64,000 nucleotides of DNA. Origin: Planctomycetota bacterium (lineage in GTDB: Bacteria > Planctomycetota > Phycisphaerae > UBA1845 > UTPLA1). Each line of letters starts with the position of its first letter. The first letter of the stretch is position 1. The notes under the pieces are model-generated. The model saw only the letters and a program-made list of their open reading frames with translations, was not told the DNA's origin and ran no database searches. A program made the translations under genes and the position numbers. Positions 26,573 to 34,744 of this stretch are shown here, in pieces. The stretch lies in the NCBI GenBank assembly GCA_003576905.1, contig QEVG01000020.1:21530-85529 (forward strand), read 5' to 3'.

Positions 26573-26607
26573 GTTTTCGATTCGAGAGCCGCGTGGGAGC
26601 GGTCCGC

Positions 26608-27780
26608 ATGTGGTGGGAAGCAATCGCCCTTGTCGTGGGACTCGCGGGTCTGGCGATCGGGCTGGCCCTCGGCGTGCCGGTGTGGGTCAGTCTGCGCTCC
26701 GCGCGTCATCTCGGCGATACGCGGACGGGAATTGACTTCCCCGCCGCCGATGCCCCCTGTATCAGTGTCATTGTGCCCGCCTGCAACGAGGCCGCCATGA
26801 TCCGCCCGTGCCTCGCTTCCCTTATTGCGCAGGACCATCCGAACCTCGAAATCATCGCGGTGAACGATCGCTCGACCGACGATACCGGGCCGATCATGGA
26901 TGCGGTCGCCGCGGAGCACGCGCGGGTACGTGTGCTTCACGTCGCCGATTTGCCCGACGGCTGGATCGGAAAAAACCATGCGAATCAGGTCGGTGCGGCC
27001 GTCGCGCGGGGTGAGTGGCTGCTCTTTACCGACGGCGACATCGTCTTTGAGCCGGACGCCGTTCGCCTCGGGCTTGCCCACGTTTTGAATGAAAACCTCG
27101 ATCACCTCGCGCTGTTTCCCGGCATGACCCGGGGCGGCTACTGGGAGGCGGCGGCGATCTGCTTTTTCGGCTGCCTTTTTGTCGCCAAGTGCAAGTCGTG
27201 GCTGATCCGCGATCCCAATCACCCGGACAGCTTCTGCGGCGTCGGGGCGTTCAACCTTGTCCGCGCCGCGGCCTATCAAGCCATCGGCGGCCACGGACGG
27301 CTGGCACTGGAAGTGTGCGACGACATGAAACTCGGCAAGCTGCTGAAGCGAGCCGGCTTCGTCAGCGACATCATGTCCGGCGCGCCGAAGATCCGCGTCC
27401 GCTGGCACGTGGGTCTTCGCGGGGTGATCACCGGCCTGGAAAAGAACGGATTCGCGGGCACCGATTACAGTCTGCCGCGTGCTCTCTACGGCGTAGCAAT
27501 GCTGACATTCCTCGGCGTCGTACCGGTCCTTGGCATCGTCCTCGTTCCGCCGTGGATCAAGCCGGTCTATGGCGCCTGGCTGGCCTCGGGCGTCGGAATG
27601 CTCGCCGCCGCCGCGCCGCCGGATCGTTCGCGGCTCGCCATCGGCCTGTCCTATCCCCTGATGTGCCTGGCCCTGGGCTATGCGGTTGCACGCTCAACAT
27701 TCCTGACGCTCGCCCGGGGCGGGATCTACTGGCGGGGCACCTTCTACCCGCTCACCAGGCTCCGCGCCGGTGTCGTATAG
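26608..27780 (+). CDS. Family 2 glycosyltransferase (HpnB-like)
   Basis: About 390 residues from ATG 26608, behind GGGAG. An N-terminal membrane segment (IALVVGLAGLAIGLALGVPV) leads into a GT-A domain: SVIVPACNEAAMI, IIAVNDRSTDDTG, LPDGWIGKNHANQVGAAVA and LFTDGDIVFEP (the DxD). Acceptor-side motifs EVCDDMKLGKLLKRAG and RWHVGLRGVI follow, then two or three C-terminal membrane segments. The layout resembles HpnB and carotenoid/hopanoid-linked transferases, but no hopanoid gene is nearby, so the acceptor is unknown. It is divergent from the aldolase gene. Confidence 0.85.
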   Translation: MWWEAIALVVGLAGLAIGLALGVPVWVSLRSARHLGDTRTGIDFPAADAPCISVIVPACNEAAMIRPCLASLIAQDHPNLEIIAVNDRSTDDTGPIMDAVAAEHARVRVLHVADLPDGWIGKNHANQVGAAVARGEWLLFTDGDIVFEPDAVRLGLAHVLNENLDHLALFPGMTRGGYWEAAAICFFGCLFVAKCKSWLIRDPNHPDSFCGVGAFNLVRAAAYQAIGGHGRLALEVCDDMKLGKLLKRAGFVSDIMSGAPKIRVRWHVGLRGVITGLEKNGFAGTDYSLPRALYGVAMLTFLGVVPVLGIVLVPPWIKPVYGAWLASGVGMLAAAAPPDRSRLAIGLSYPLMCLALGYAVARSTFLTLARGGIYWRGTFYPLTRLRAGVV

Positions 27781-27842
27781 GTTGGCGTTCGATTTGGTTC
27801 TGTGTCCTCGTCGCGACCCCAAAGAGTGCATTGATACTGGAT

Positions 27843-28475
27843 TCAGGATCTCTCGCGCTCCCCGCCGGTTGGACGGGTTTTGTCTGCGAACCCCTTTTTT
27901 TTCGGCGAGGCAGGAGGCGGCGCGATGTCAATCGCATGCCAGCGCTCGTCGCCTTCCTCGTAGTCCCAGTACTTCTCGAAACTCTTATCCTGTAGCTGAC
28001 AGCGCAGGATGGCGTAGGCGATGTGGCCGAGAATCACGACGATCGTCTCCGACGGGTACTCCCGGACCAGCTTCTGAACCGCCTTTTCAAGCCGCTCGGT
28101 GACCGCCTGAACCGTCTCACCCTCGGGCGGTTCGATGGACATCGGGTCCGCGCGCCACTGCTTATGCACCTTCGGGAATCGCTCGCGGAAATCCTCGATG
28201 GCCAGGCCCTCCCAGTGGCCCAGGTCCATCTCGCGCAGGTCCTTGAGGGCTTTCAGCTTCAGGCCGAGGCGCTCGGCGATCACCGTGGCGGTCTGCTTGG
28301 TGGCCTCCTCCGTTCCGCACCGAACGAGACTGGGTTGCAGGCTGGCGATTGCCTCGGCGTCCGTTACGGCCTGGCGATGCCCCACCTTGTTCAGGGACAG
28401 GTCGGCATCACCGGTGAGCCGGCCCTGCGCTCGCCAATCTGTTTGACCACAGGGGACGAGAACAATCCGTGTCAT
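27843..28475 (-). CDS. Histidine-phosphatase-fold protein lacking the catalytic histidine
   Basis: About 210 residues from ATG 28475. The fold is that of phosphoglycerate-mutase-like phosphatases: [28 protein letters not shown] and [14 protein letters not shown]. The family signature RHG is replaced by PCG, removing the phospho-accepting histidine and its arginine, and the usual R-A-x-Q-T-A motif reads ATKQTA. The second histidine and the acidic residue remain. It is therefore probably a pseudoenzyme or does something other than phosphatase chemistry. It lies downstream of pgk on the same strand, about 105 bases away. A basic, low-complexity tail follows the domain. Confidence 0.85.
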   Translation of the reverse strand: MTRIVLVPCGQTDWRAQGRLTGDADLSLNKVGHRQAVTDAEAIASLQPSLVRCGTEEATKQTATVIAERLGLKLKALKDLREMDLGHWEGLAIEDFRERFPKVHKQWRADPMSIEPPEGETVQAVTERLEKAVQKLVREYPSETIVVILGHIAYAILRCQLQDKSFEKYWDYEEGDERWHAIDIAPPPASPKKKGFADKTRPTGGERERS

Positions 28476-28580
28476 GGCAGTGGGAAACCCCCGCGGCGCA
28501 CTTCGAGCCACCGGTTGCCGCATCGCGACGTCGGTCGGCAATGCGCCTCAAGGTATCTGTTGTCCGCCGTGCCCGCTCCA

Positions 28581-29825
28581 TCAGGCATCGTCGAGGATCT
28601 CGATCGTCGCAAAGGGCTTTCCTTCGAGAAACTCGAGACTGGCGCCGCCGCCGGTCGAAATATGCGTCATCCTGTCGGCCAGGCCCGCCGCCTCGACGGC
28701 CGCGGAGGAGTCGCCGCCCCCGATTATCGTTATCGCGCCAGATTCCGTCGCGTCGGCCAGGGCTCGCGCGATGGCCAGCGTGCCGGCGTCAAAGGGCGGC
28801 GTCTCGAAGACGCCCATGGGACCGTTCCAGATGATTGTCTTTGCGGTGGCAATGACGTCACGAAATGCCTGAACGGTACCGGGACCGATGTCGTAGCCGG
28901 CGAGCCCCTGGGGAATCTCACCGGAGATGTTTTTCGTTACCGCGCCCGGCTCAAGCTGTTCGGCGCAAATGCTGTCGATGGGCAGCCTGATCTTGCCCGC
29001 TCCCTTTTCGAGCAGGCTCCGTGCCACGTCGAGCTTGTCGCGCTCGCACAGGCTCCCGCCGACGCGCATGCCCTTCGATTCGAGAAACGTATAGGTCATC
29101 GCGCCGCCGATCAGGATGGCGTCAACCTTCGGAAGCAGGCTTTCAATGACGCCGATCTTGTCACTCACCTTCGCGCCGCCGAGGATCGCGACGAAAGGCC
29201 GTACGGGCCTGGCCAGGGCGTCGCCCAGAAAATTGAGTTCCTTCTGGACAAGTTTTCCGCAGACGCGGCGCCCCGCCCCCAGCATCATCGGGACGTGATA
29301 CATGCTGACGTGTTTCCGATGGCAGGTGCCGAACGCATCGTTGCAGTAAAGGTCGCCGTGCCGCGCCAGCCCGCGGGCAAAGCCTTCGATCTCCGCTTTC
29401 TGCTCGGGAGTCGGCTGCTTGTCGGGGTTCCTCTTTGCCTTGTCGATGAGGGTCTCCGCTGAATGAAAGCGGAGGTTTTCCAGGAGGAGTGCCCCCCCGG
29501 GTTCTACCTTCGCGACGGCCTCATCGGCCCGCGGCCCGACGCACTCCTCGGCGAACGCCACGTCCCGCTCCAGCAGCTTTCCGAGGTGCCGCGCCACCGG
29601 CCTCAGGCTGAATTCGGCCTGGTAGCCGCCGCCCGAGGGCCGCCCGAGATGACTCATAAGGATCAGTCTTCCGCCGCGGTCGATTACGGAGCGGATCGAA
29701 GGCAGAGCCTGTACGAGGCGCCGGTCGTCCGCAATCTTGTCGCCGTCCAGCGGGACGTTGAAGTCCACGCGCATGAGCACGCGCTTTCCCGCAACGTCCG
29801 CCTGGTCAATTGTCTTCTTTGCCAT
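28581..29825 (-). CDS. pgk: Phosphoglycerate kinase
   Basis: 414 residues from ATG 29825, with AGGAG upstream. It transfers phosphate between 1,3-bisphosphoglycerate and ADP in glycolysis. Motifs in order: [63 protein letters not shown] and the nucleotide-binding [10 protein letters not shown]. Length is normal. Its start lies inside the end of the upstream pseudopilin gene (20-base overlap), an unusual arrangement, and the degenerate histidine-phosphatase gene follows. Confidence 0.96.
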   Translation of the reverse strand: MAKKTIDQADVAGKRVLMRVDFNVPLDGDKIADDRRLVQALPSIRSVIDRGGRLILMSHLGRPSGGGYQAEFSLRPVARHLGKLLERDVAFAEECVGPRADEAVAKVEPGGALLLENLRFHSAETLIDKAKRNPDKQPTPEQKAEIEGFARGLARHGDLYCNDAFGTCHRKHVSMYHVPMMLGAGRRVCGKLVQKELNFLGDALARPVRPFVAILGGAKVSDKIGVIESLLPKVDAILIGGAMTYTFLESKGMRVGGSLCERDKLDVARSLLEKGAGKIRLPIDSICAEQLEPGAVTKNISGEIPQGLAGYDIGPGTVQAFRDVIATAKTIIWNGPMGVFETPPFDAGTLAIARALADATESGAITIIGGGDSSAAVEAAGLADRMTHISTGGGASLEFLEGKPFATIEILDDA

Positions 29826-30381
29826 TCGTTCCACTCTCCTCCGGCGGAGTATCACGCATGAGGTCGTATAGCCTGAACCCCTCCGGTCCGGGATCGTCGC
29901 TCCGAAGATTGTCTCCCAGCCGCGCCGGGTCATCGTCGCCGAAATCCCGATCCGGCCCGGCCGACTCAAAGACCGGCCGCCCGCTGTTGGCGCGGACGAA
30001 CGGCGACAGGGCCGGATCATAGTGGTAGCGCAGGGGCATGCCCCATGGGTCCACCAGGTTCTTTTTCCCCGGCCCCAGCCACAGGCTTGGCGGCAGGGCC
30101 TCTAGAATGGGGCGCGTCTTGTCGTGGTCGAGCAGGGCGGTCGTGGCCCAGGTGGCTGAATGAGGACCCGACAACTGCGGATAACTGCCCGCCGTCCGGT
30201 GATACCGCGCGAGGCACTTGTCGAGATCGGTCAACAGGCGGACCGCAAGGTCCTTTCGGGCCGCCAGTCGTTGCGCGTTGGTCCAGCCCACGAGCAGGAA
30301 AAGCCCAAAGCCGATGATCGTGACAGTGACAGCCATTTCGACCAGTGTCATTGCGGCGCGGGGTTCTTGCGATGGAGACAT
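29806..30381 (-). CDS. Type IV pilin-like / type II secretion pseudopilin
   Basis: About 191 residues. The N-terminus has the prepilin signature: a short basic leader, then AAMTLVEMAVTVTIIGFGLF with the glutamate at +5, and a hydrophobic helix. Cleavage would fall after Ala rather than the usual Gly. The soluble part contains VDPWGMPLRYHYDP and SAGPDRDFGDDDP, the GspG-like PWG/calcium-binding end of pseudopilins. It is a lone gene, with no secretion ATPase or peptidase nearby; planctomycetes often carry many orphan pseudopilins. Its end overlaps the start of pgk. The start could also be 30399. Confidence 0.85.
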   Translation of the reverse strand: MSPSQEPRAAMTLVEMAVTVTIIGFGLFLLVGWTNAQRLAARKDLAVRLLTDLDKCLARYHRTAGSYPQLSGPHSATWATTALLDHDKTRPILEALPPSLWLGPGKKNLVDPWGMPLRYHYDPALSPFVRANSGRPVFESAGPDRDFGDDDPARLGDNLRSDDPGPEGFRLYDLMRDTPPEESGTNGKEDN

Positions 30382-30580
30382 GGCCGGCACCCGGTACATG
30401 GCATCGATGGTAAGTCAACGCGCGAAGCGGTCAAGCAACGGTTCCCGCGCGTCCCGTTTTCTGGCCTTTTTGGCCTGAATCTTCAGTGGCAATTATGGAT
30501 CGAAATCCGGAAAACGGCCCGCCTGCGGCCATTGCTGAGGGTCCGCCACCGCATGACGGATCGGGGCAGACGCCTTCGGC

Positions 30581-30609
30581 TTGTCATAACCGGTTGAAAG
30601 GACAATAAT
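30581..30609 (+). promoter_or_regulatory. Candidate promoter of the zinc-ribbon membrane protein gene
   Basis: TTGTCA (30581-30586), a 17-base spacer and AATAAT (30604-30609) match the consensus at 5 of 6 in both boxes. The leader to ATG 30683 would be about 67 bases. Confidence 0.6.
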
Positions 30610-30682
30610 TGGAGGTTCCTCGTGGGTTGTGTGCCTGCCGGGGGTGAACGCTCGCTAACAGGGCTCTACGGGAGCGTTGCCA

Positions 30683-31393
30683 ATGCCGATCGCCGTAGCC
30701 TGCAAGTGCGGCAAGAAGTTCAAGGTCAAGGACGAACTCGCCGGAAAGGCGGTTCGCTGCCCGGCCTGTAAGTCGCCGCTGAGGATTCCCGGCGGGGCGC
30801 CGGCGGCGGCCGGTGTACGAGGCGGCGGGAAGTCCGCGCCGTCCGTCGACGCCCAGGCGGCCATGCTCAAATTCGAAGAGGCCCAGAAGAAAAAACAACT
30901 CTCCGCCGAAGAAGAGGCCAAGTACCGCGAGGAACAAAAGAAGCTCATCGAGAGTTACGACCAGCTTGCTGGCAAGAGCGCCACGACCACCAAGGACGGC
31001 AAAAAGATCGAGCGGCCGACCGAGGCGCTGCCCAAGAAGCCCACCATTTTCACGAAGATCGCCGATTTGTTCGGCGCGATCTTCGGTACCTTCATCGCGA
31101 AGTATGTCATCATCGCAGTGCTCGCGGCCGGCGGCGTCCTTGGCAGCATCTATCTCGTCCAGTACATCGGCACGTATGTTCATTCCGAGGGCTCGGCGAA
31201 GATGCCCAACAAGGATCGCGCAAGGCTGCTGCTCAAGGAGGCCGAGGAGGACATCTCCGCGAAGCGCTGGACTGAGGCCCGACAGAAGCTTCTCGAAGCC
31301 GGCAGACTCGATTCCGCCCTTAAGATTCGCCGCGAGTACCGGGACGCCCTTGACAAAGTGAACAAGGCGCTTCCGTCCGACGGCGGGAAATGA
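30683..31393 (+). CDS. Zinc-ribbon and single-span membrane protein, function unknown
   Basis: 236 residues from ATG 30683, behind GGGAG. The N-terminus is a zinc ribbon (VACKCGKKFKVKDELAGKAV then RCPACKSPLRIP), a module widespread at the N-terminus of planctomycete membrane proteins. A charged coiled-coil-like segment (KFEEAQKKKQLSAEEEAKYR) follows, then one membrane span (YVIIAVLAAGGVLGSIYLVQ) and a C-terminal helical region resembling a TPR (RWTEARQKLLEAGRLDSAL). The zinc ribbon is probably cytoplasmic and the C-terminus outside. A small hairpin follows the stop. The ABC exporter genes come next but are 146 bases away with their own leader. Confidence 0.8.
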   Translation: MPIAVACKCGKKFKVKDELAGKAVRCPACKSPLRIPGGAPAAAGVRGGGKSAPSVDAQAAMLKFEEAQKKKQLSAEEEAKYREEQKKLIESYDQLAGKSATTTKDGKKIERPTEALPKKPTIFTKIADLFGAIFGTFIAKYVIIAVLAAGGVLGSIYLVQYIGTYVHSEGSAKMPNKDRARLLLKEAEEDISAKRWTEARQKLLEAGRLDSALKIRREYRDALDKVNKALPSDGGK

Positions 31394-31397
31394 CCAT

Positions 31398-31415
31398 ACC
31401 CGCGAGCGGGCGGGT
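31398..31415 (+). terminator. Weak hairpin terminator candidate after the zinc-ribbon gene
   Basis: ACCCGC (31398-31403) and GCGGGT (31410-31415) form a six-base stem five bases after the stop, without a T-run. A second inverted repeat, CCGCGGCA (31461-31468) with TGCCGCGG (31487-31494), lies in the leader of the ABC genes. Confidence 0.35.
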
Positions 31416-31538
31416 CGGAAACGGGGCCGTGCCTTTCAACGTGAAATAACGTACCATCCGCCGCGGCAGCGCTCCCATGCGACGATTGCCGCGGTACGGA
31501 CGTTGCGTCCGCCGTGGGCGGAGCGCGGCGCGGGGTGT

Positions 31539-32576
31539 ATGACTCAGATTCAGGTCCGGAATCTCAGCAAGGTCTTTCGCGTGCCCGAGCGCGAGGGCGG
31601 CTTCGTCGCCAGCCTGCGCAGCGTCTTTCGCCGGAAGTATCGCCAGGTAAATGCCGTGGACGACGTCAGCTTCACGGTCGCCCAGGGCGAGATCGTCGGA
31701 TTTCTGGGGCCCAACGGCGCGGGCAAGACCACAACCCTCAAGATGATGTCCGGCCTGCTGCACCCGACGTCCGGCGAGTGCCGGGTCATGGGGCACGTTC
31801 CGTGGCGGCGCGAGGCCGCCTACTTGCGGAAAATCAGCATGCTCATGGGCCAGCGGAGCCAGATGGCGTGGGATCTGCCCCCGATGGATTCGTTTCTGGT
31901 CCATGGCGCGGTCTACGACATCCCGCGCAAGCAGTACGAAAGCACGCTCGATGAGCTCGTCGAGTTGCTCGACCTCAAGGATATTCTCAAGAAACAGGTA
32001 CGGACGCTTTCGCTTGGCGAACGCATGAAGTGCGAAATCTGCATCTCCCTGCTGCACCGGCCGCAGGTGCTGTTTCTCGACGAGCCGACCATCGGCGTCG
32101 ATATCACCATGCAGGCCCGCATTCGCGATTTCGTCGCCGGATACAACCGTCGCTACGGCGCGACGATCATCCTGACCAGCCACTATATGGCCGACGTCAC
32201 CGCCCTTTGCAAGCGAATCATCGTCATCGATCACGGCCACATTCTGTTCGATGGGCAGCTCGGGGAACTGTCGGCGAAGCTCGCCCCCTTCAAGGTCATT
32301 AAGATCGACCTCGACCGCGAAATGGACGGCTACGACTTTGCCGCGCTTGGCGACATCATCCTTTGCGAGGGCCGCAAGGTTGCCATCCGCGTGCCCAAAA
32401 AGTCGGCCCCTTCCGTCACCGATCGGCTCCTCAGCGAAGTCCCGGTGCTCGACCTGACAATCGAAGACCCGCCGATCGAGGACGTGATCGCCCGCGCCTT
32501 TGGCCAGCGGCGGCTCGGCGACGTGACGGGCGATGCGTCTGAGGCGCGCGTGCCCGCGGCGGAGTCCGCTTCATGA
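31539..32576 (+). CDS. ABC transporter ATP-binding protein (ABC-2 exporter)
   Basis: About 345 residues from ATG 31539. All nucleotide-binding motifs are present: Walker A GPNGAGKT, a Q-loop around SMLMGQRSQM, signature LSLGE, Walker B QVLFLDEP and the switch histidine in ILTSHYM. A C-terminal extension of about 100 residues follows, as in the NatA/CcmA-like ATPases that pair with DUF990-type permeases. Its stop overlaps the start of the first permease as ATGA, so the three genes form one operon. Cargo is unknown. Confidence 0.94.
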   Translation: MTQIQVRNLSKVFRVPEREGGFVASLRSVFRRKYRQVNAVDDVSFTVAQGEIVGFLGPNGAGKTTTLKMMSGLLHPTSGECRVMGHVPWRREAAYLRKISMLMGQRSQMAWDLPPMDSFLVHGAVYDIPRKQYESTLDELVELLDLKDILKKQVRTLSLGERMKCEICISLLHRPQVLFLDEPTIGVDITMQARIRDFVAGYNRRYGATIILTSHYMADVTALCKRIIVIDHGHILFDGQLGELSAKLAPFKVIKIDLDREMDGYDFAALGDIILCEGRKVAIRVPKKSAPSVTDRLLSEVPVLDLTIEDPPIEDVIARAFGQRRLGDVTGDASEARVPAAESAS

Positions 32577-33382
32577 GGGTGCTGTTCAATTCCTTTTCCG
32601 CTTTCCTGCGCGTGGCGATCGCCACGATGATGCAGTACCGCGGCGAGATCTTCCTCTGGGCCGTGTGGGGACTGATAAACCCCGCCGTACTCTATGCCAT
32701 GTGGAGCGCCGCCGCCGAGGGAAACGTCGATCAGACGCTGGCCGGATTCGATCGCGGTCAGTTCGGGGCCTATTACTTCTGCATCATGATCATCGGACAC
32801 GTCACGACGGCGTGGGACGCCTACGAGCTGGGCTATTTCATCCGTTCCGGCTCCCTGTCGCCGAAGCTCCTCCGCCCGATCCTGCCCGTTTGGGAGGCCC
32901 TTGCCGCGAACATCGCCTACAAGGTTGCCACGCTCGCGTTCGTCGTTCCATCATGGCTCATCTTCTATCTCATTGTCCGGCCGACCTTTTCCGCCGGCCT
33001 GTGGCAGATTTCGCTCGGACTCCTGGCCGTCGTGCTCGCGGGCGTGCTCAACTTCGTCATCGGTTACGTCGTCGCTCTGGTCGCCTTCTGGTCGCCGAAG
33101 CTTGACGCCGTGGGCGAAGCCTACTTCGGCATGGCGATGATGTTCGGCGGCCGCTTCGCGCCACTCGAAGCCCTTCCATGGCTGTTGAAGGAAATTGCCC
33201 TGGTTCTGCCGTTCCGCTGGATGTACGCCTTCCCCGCGGAATTGCTCATGGGCAAGATCGCCACCGCTTCGGAGGCACTCGCCGGCATCGGTATGCAGCT
33301 CGTGTGGCTCGCCGCATTTGTGCTGGCGTTTCGCGTCGGATGGGCGGCGGCGGTAAAGCGCTATACGGCGGTAAGCGGATAG
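32573..33382 (+). CDS. ABC-2 family permease, subunit 1
   Basis: 269 residues with about six membrane segments, including LWAVWGLINPAVLYAMWSAA, LLAVVLAGVLNFVIGYVVAL and LVWLAAFVLAFRVGWAAAVK. The segment SGSLSPKLLRPILPVWEAL matches the LLRP motif of the ABC2_membrane_6 (DUF990-like) family, and the second permease has the same LLRPVN motif. It is translationally coupled to the ATPase and 3 bases from the next permease, making a heteromeric exporter of one ATPase and two different permeases. Confidence 0.88.
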   Translation: MRVLFNSFSAFLRVAIATMMQYRGEIFLWAVWGLINPAVLYAMWSAAAEGNVDQTLAGFDRGQFGAYYFCIMIIGHVTTAWDAYELGYFIRSGSLSPKLLRPILPVWEALAANIAYKVATLAFVVPSWLIFYLIVRPTFSAGLWQISLGLLAVVLAGVLNFVIGYVVALVAFWSPKLDAVGEAYFGMAMMFGGRFAPLEALPWLLKEIALVLPFRWMYAFPAELLMGKIATASEALAGIGMQLVWLAAFVLAFRVGWAAAVKRYTAVSG

Positions 33383-33385
33383 GCA

Positions 33386-34186
33386 ATGATCACGCGCGCG
33401 GCAAAACTCATAAGCCTTTACGCACGGGTGAACATCCAGAACCTGGCGGCTTATCGATTCGACATGTACATGCGCATCGTCGTGTCGATCCTCCACCTGA
33501 TCAGCGAGCTGATGGGCGTCTGGATCATCTTTCACGGGACGCGGAGCGTCCGCGGCTGGCAGTGGCAGCATATGCTCGTTCTGGTCGGGGTGTACCGGCT
33601 CGTCGCCGGGGGGATCCGTATCGCCATCGTGCCCAACATGCGCCGCCTGCTCGAAGACATCCGGAACGGCACGCTCGATTTCGTTCTGCTGCGCCCGGTG
33701 AATTCCCAGTTCCTCGTCAGCATTCGCGAGGTCGTCGTCTATCGCGTGGCGGATGTCCTCCTGGGGATCTTCGTTGCCGGATACGGCTGCTACGCCCTCC
33801 GTGGCGCGCTTCCGTTTCGCGAATCCGTCGAGTTTGCGCTCATGCTCGCCGCCGGGTTTGCCATCGTCTATGCGGTCTGGCTTATGCTCGGCACGCTCTG
33901 CTTCTGGTTTGTGCGTGTTCAGAATATCGAAATGGTCTTCTGGAACGTCTTCGAGGCGGGGCGCTTCCCGATCGACATTTACCGACCGCAGGTCCGGTGG
34001 CTTCTGACCTATGTCATACCGTTGGCATTCATCACCACGGTGCCGGCCGCGGCGCTGATCGGCGACGAGGCGAAGATTCCCCCCTCGGCTCCGCTCTGGG
34101 GCTTCGCTCTGGCCGGGATCATGCTTTTTGTATCAAACCGATTCTGGCACTTCGGGCTTCGCCACTACAGCGGCGCGTCGGCTTGA
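33386..34186 (+). CDS. ABC-2 family permease, subunit 2
   Basis: 266 residues with about six membrane segments and the family motif GTLDFVLLRPVNSQFLVSIR. It ends with LYVSNRFWHFGLRHYSGASA-like sequence, where ABC2_membrane_6 proteins usually have a W-x-x-x-L-x-x-Y-S-G-A-S tail. It is the last gene of the exporter operon and converges on the lipoprotein gene at 34204, with only 17 bases between the stops. Confidence 0.88.
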   Translation: MITRAAKLISLYARVNIQNLAAYRFDMYMRIVVSILHLISELMGVWIIFHGTRSVRGWQWQHMLVLVGVYRLVAGGIRIAIVPNMRRLLEDIRNGTLDFVLLRPVNSQFLVSIREVVVYRVADVLLGIFVAGYGCYALRGALPFRESVEFALMLAAGFAIVYAVWLMLGTLCFWFVRVQNIEMVFWNVFEAGRFPIDIYRPQVRWLLTYVIPLAFITTVPAAALIGDEAKIPPSAPLWGFALAGIMLFVSNRFWHFGLRHYSGASA

Positions 34187-34203
34187 ACTGCTCGCGTGCG
34201 CGA

Positions 34204-34548
34204 TCAGAAGTCGCCGGAGCTTGACGACCCACCGCCGCCGGACGCGTTGTTGTTCGGGGGCGTGGGGGTTGTCGTCGAGCCGCTCGTGCCGCCGGAGTCG
34301 GTCCCGCTGCTTACGCCCGATGTCGTCCCGCCGCCGAAGAAACCGGGCAGAAAGATGAAGCCGGGCGGGCTCGCCGGGCCGGCCGGCAGCGCATAGCCCG
34401 GATACACGGTGCCGCCCGGAGGCAGCGGAAAGCCGGGGGGAAGGGCGTACGCCGAGCCTTCGGGCACCGAAAGCTGGAGGACTCCGCAGCCGACGAGACT
34501 GGTGACGGCGAGTACAACAAGGATGGTGCGAAAAGCGAGGCGCGTCAT
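34204..34548 (-). CDS. Small Pro/Gly/Ser-rich lipoprotein
   Basis: 114 residues from ATG 34548, with GAGGGG upstream. The signal peptide (TILVVLAVTSLVGC) ends in a good lipobox. The mature part is low-complexity: a PPGFPLPPGG segment, then Gly/Thr/Ser/Asn runs to the C-terminus. No fold can be predicted. It is probably a surface or periplasmic spacer-like lipoprotein. The start is well supported; a 17-codon upstream extension is not. Confidence 0.7.
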   Translation of the reverse strand: MTRLAFRTILVVLAVTSLVGCGVLQLSVPEGSAYALPPGFPLPPGGTVYPGYALPAGPASPPGFIFLPGFFGGGTTSGVSSGTDSGGTSGSTTTPTPPNNNASGGGGSSSSGDF

Positions 34549-34744
34549 ATTTCTGCCCCTCAGTTCGGCCCGCGTCCGATGATCGCGCGCGGCCACCTAC
34601 CATATCAGAGTATACCCGGACAGACATGAGCAAGCATTTTTTCAGTATTGCACAGCGGGATATTATCGGCGCGGAGCGACCAACAGGGGTATAGACGACC
34701 CCCTGCCGGTTGCACGCGATAACCGTCGTGCGTTCCACCCGTTG

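Noticed and set aside
28023..29462. Plus-strand ORF of 479 codons antisense to pgk and the phosphatase-like gene
   Set aside because: Compositional shadow; both minus-strand genes are unmistakable or have clear folds.
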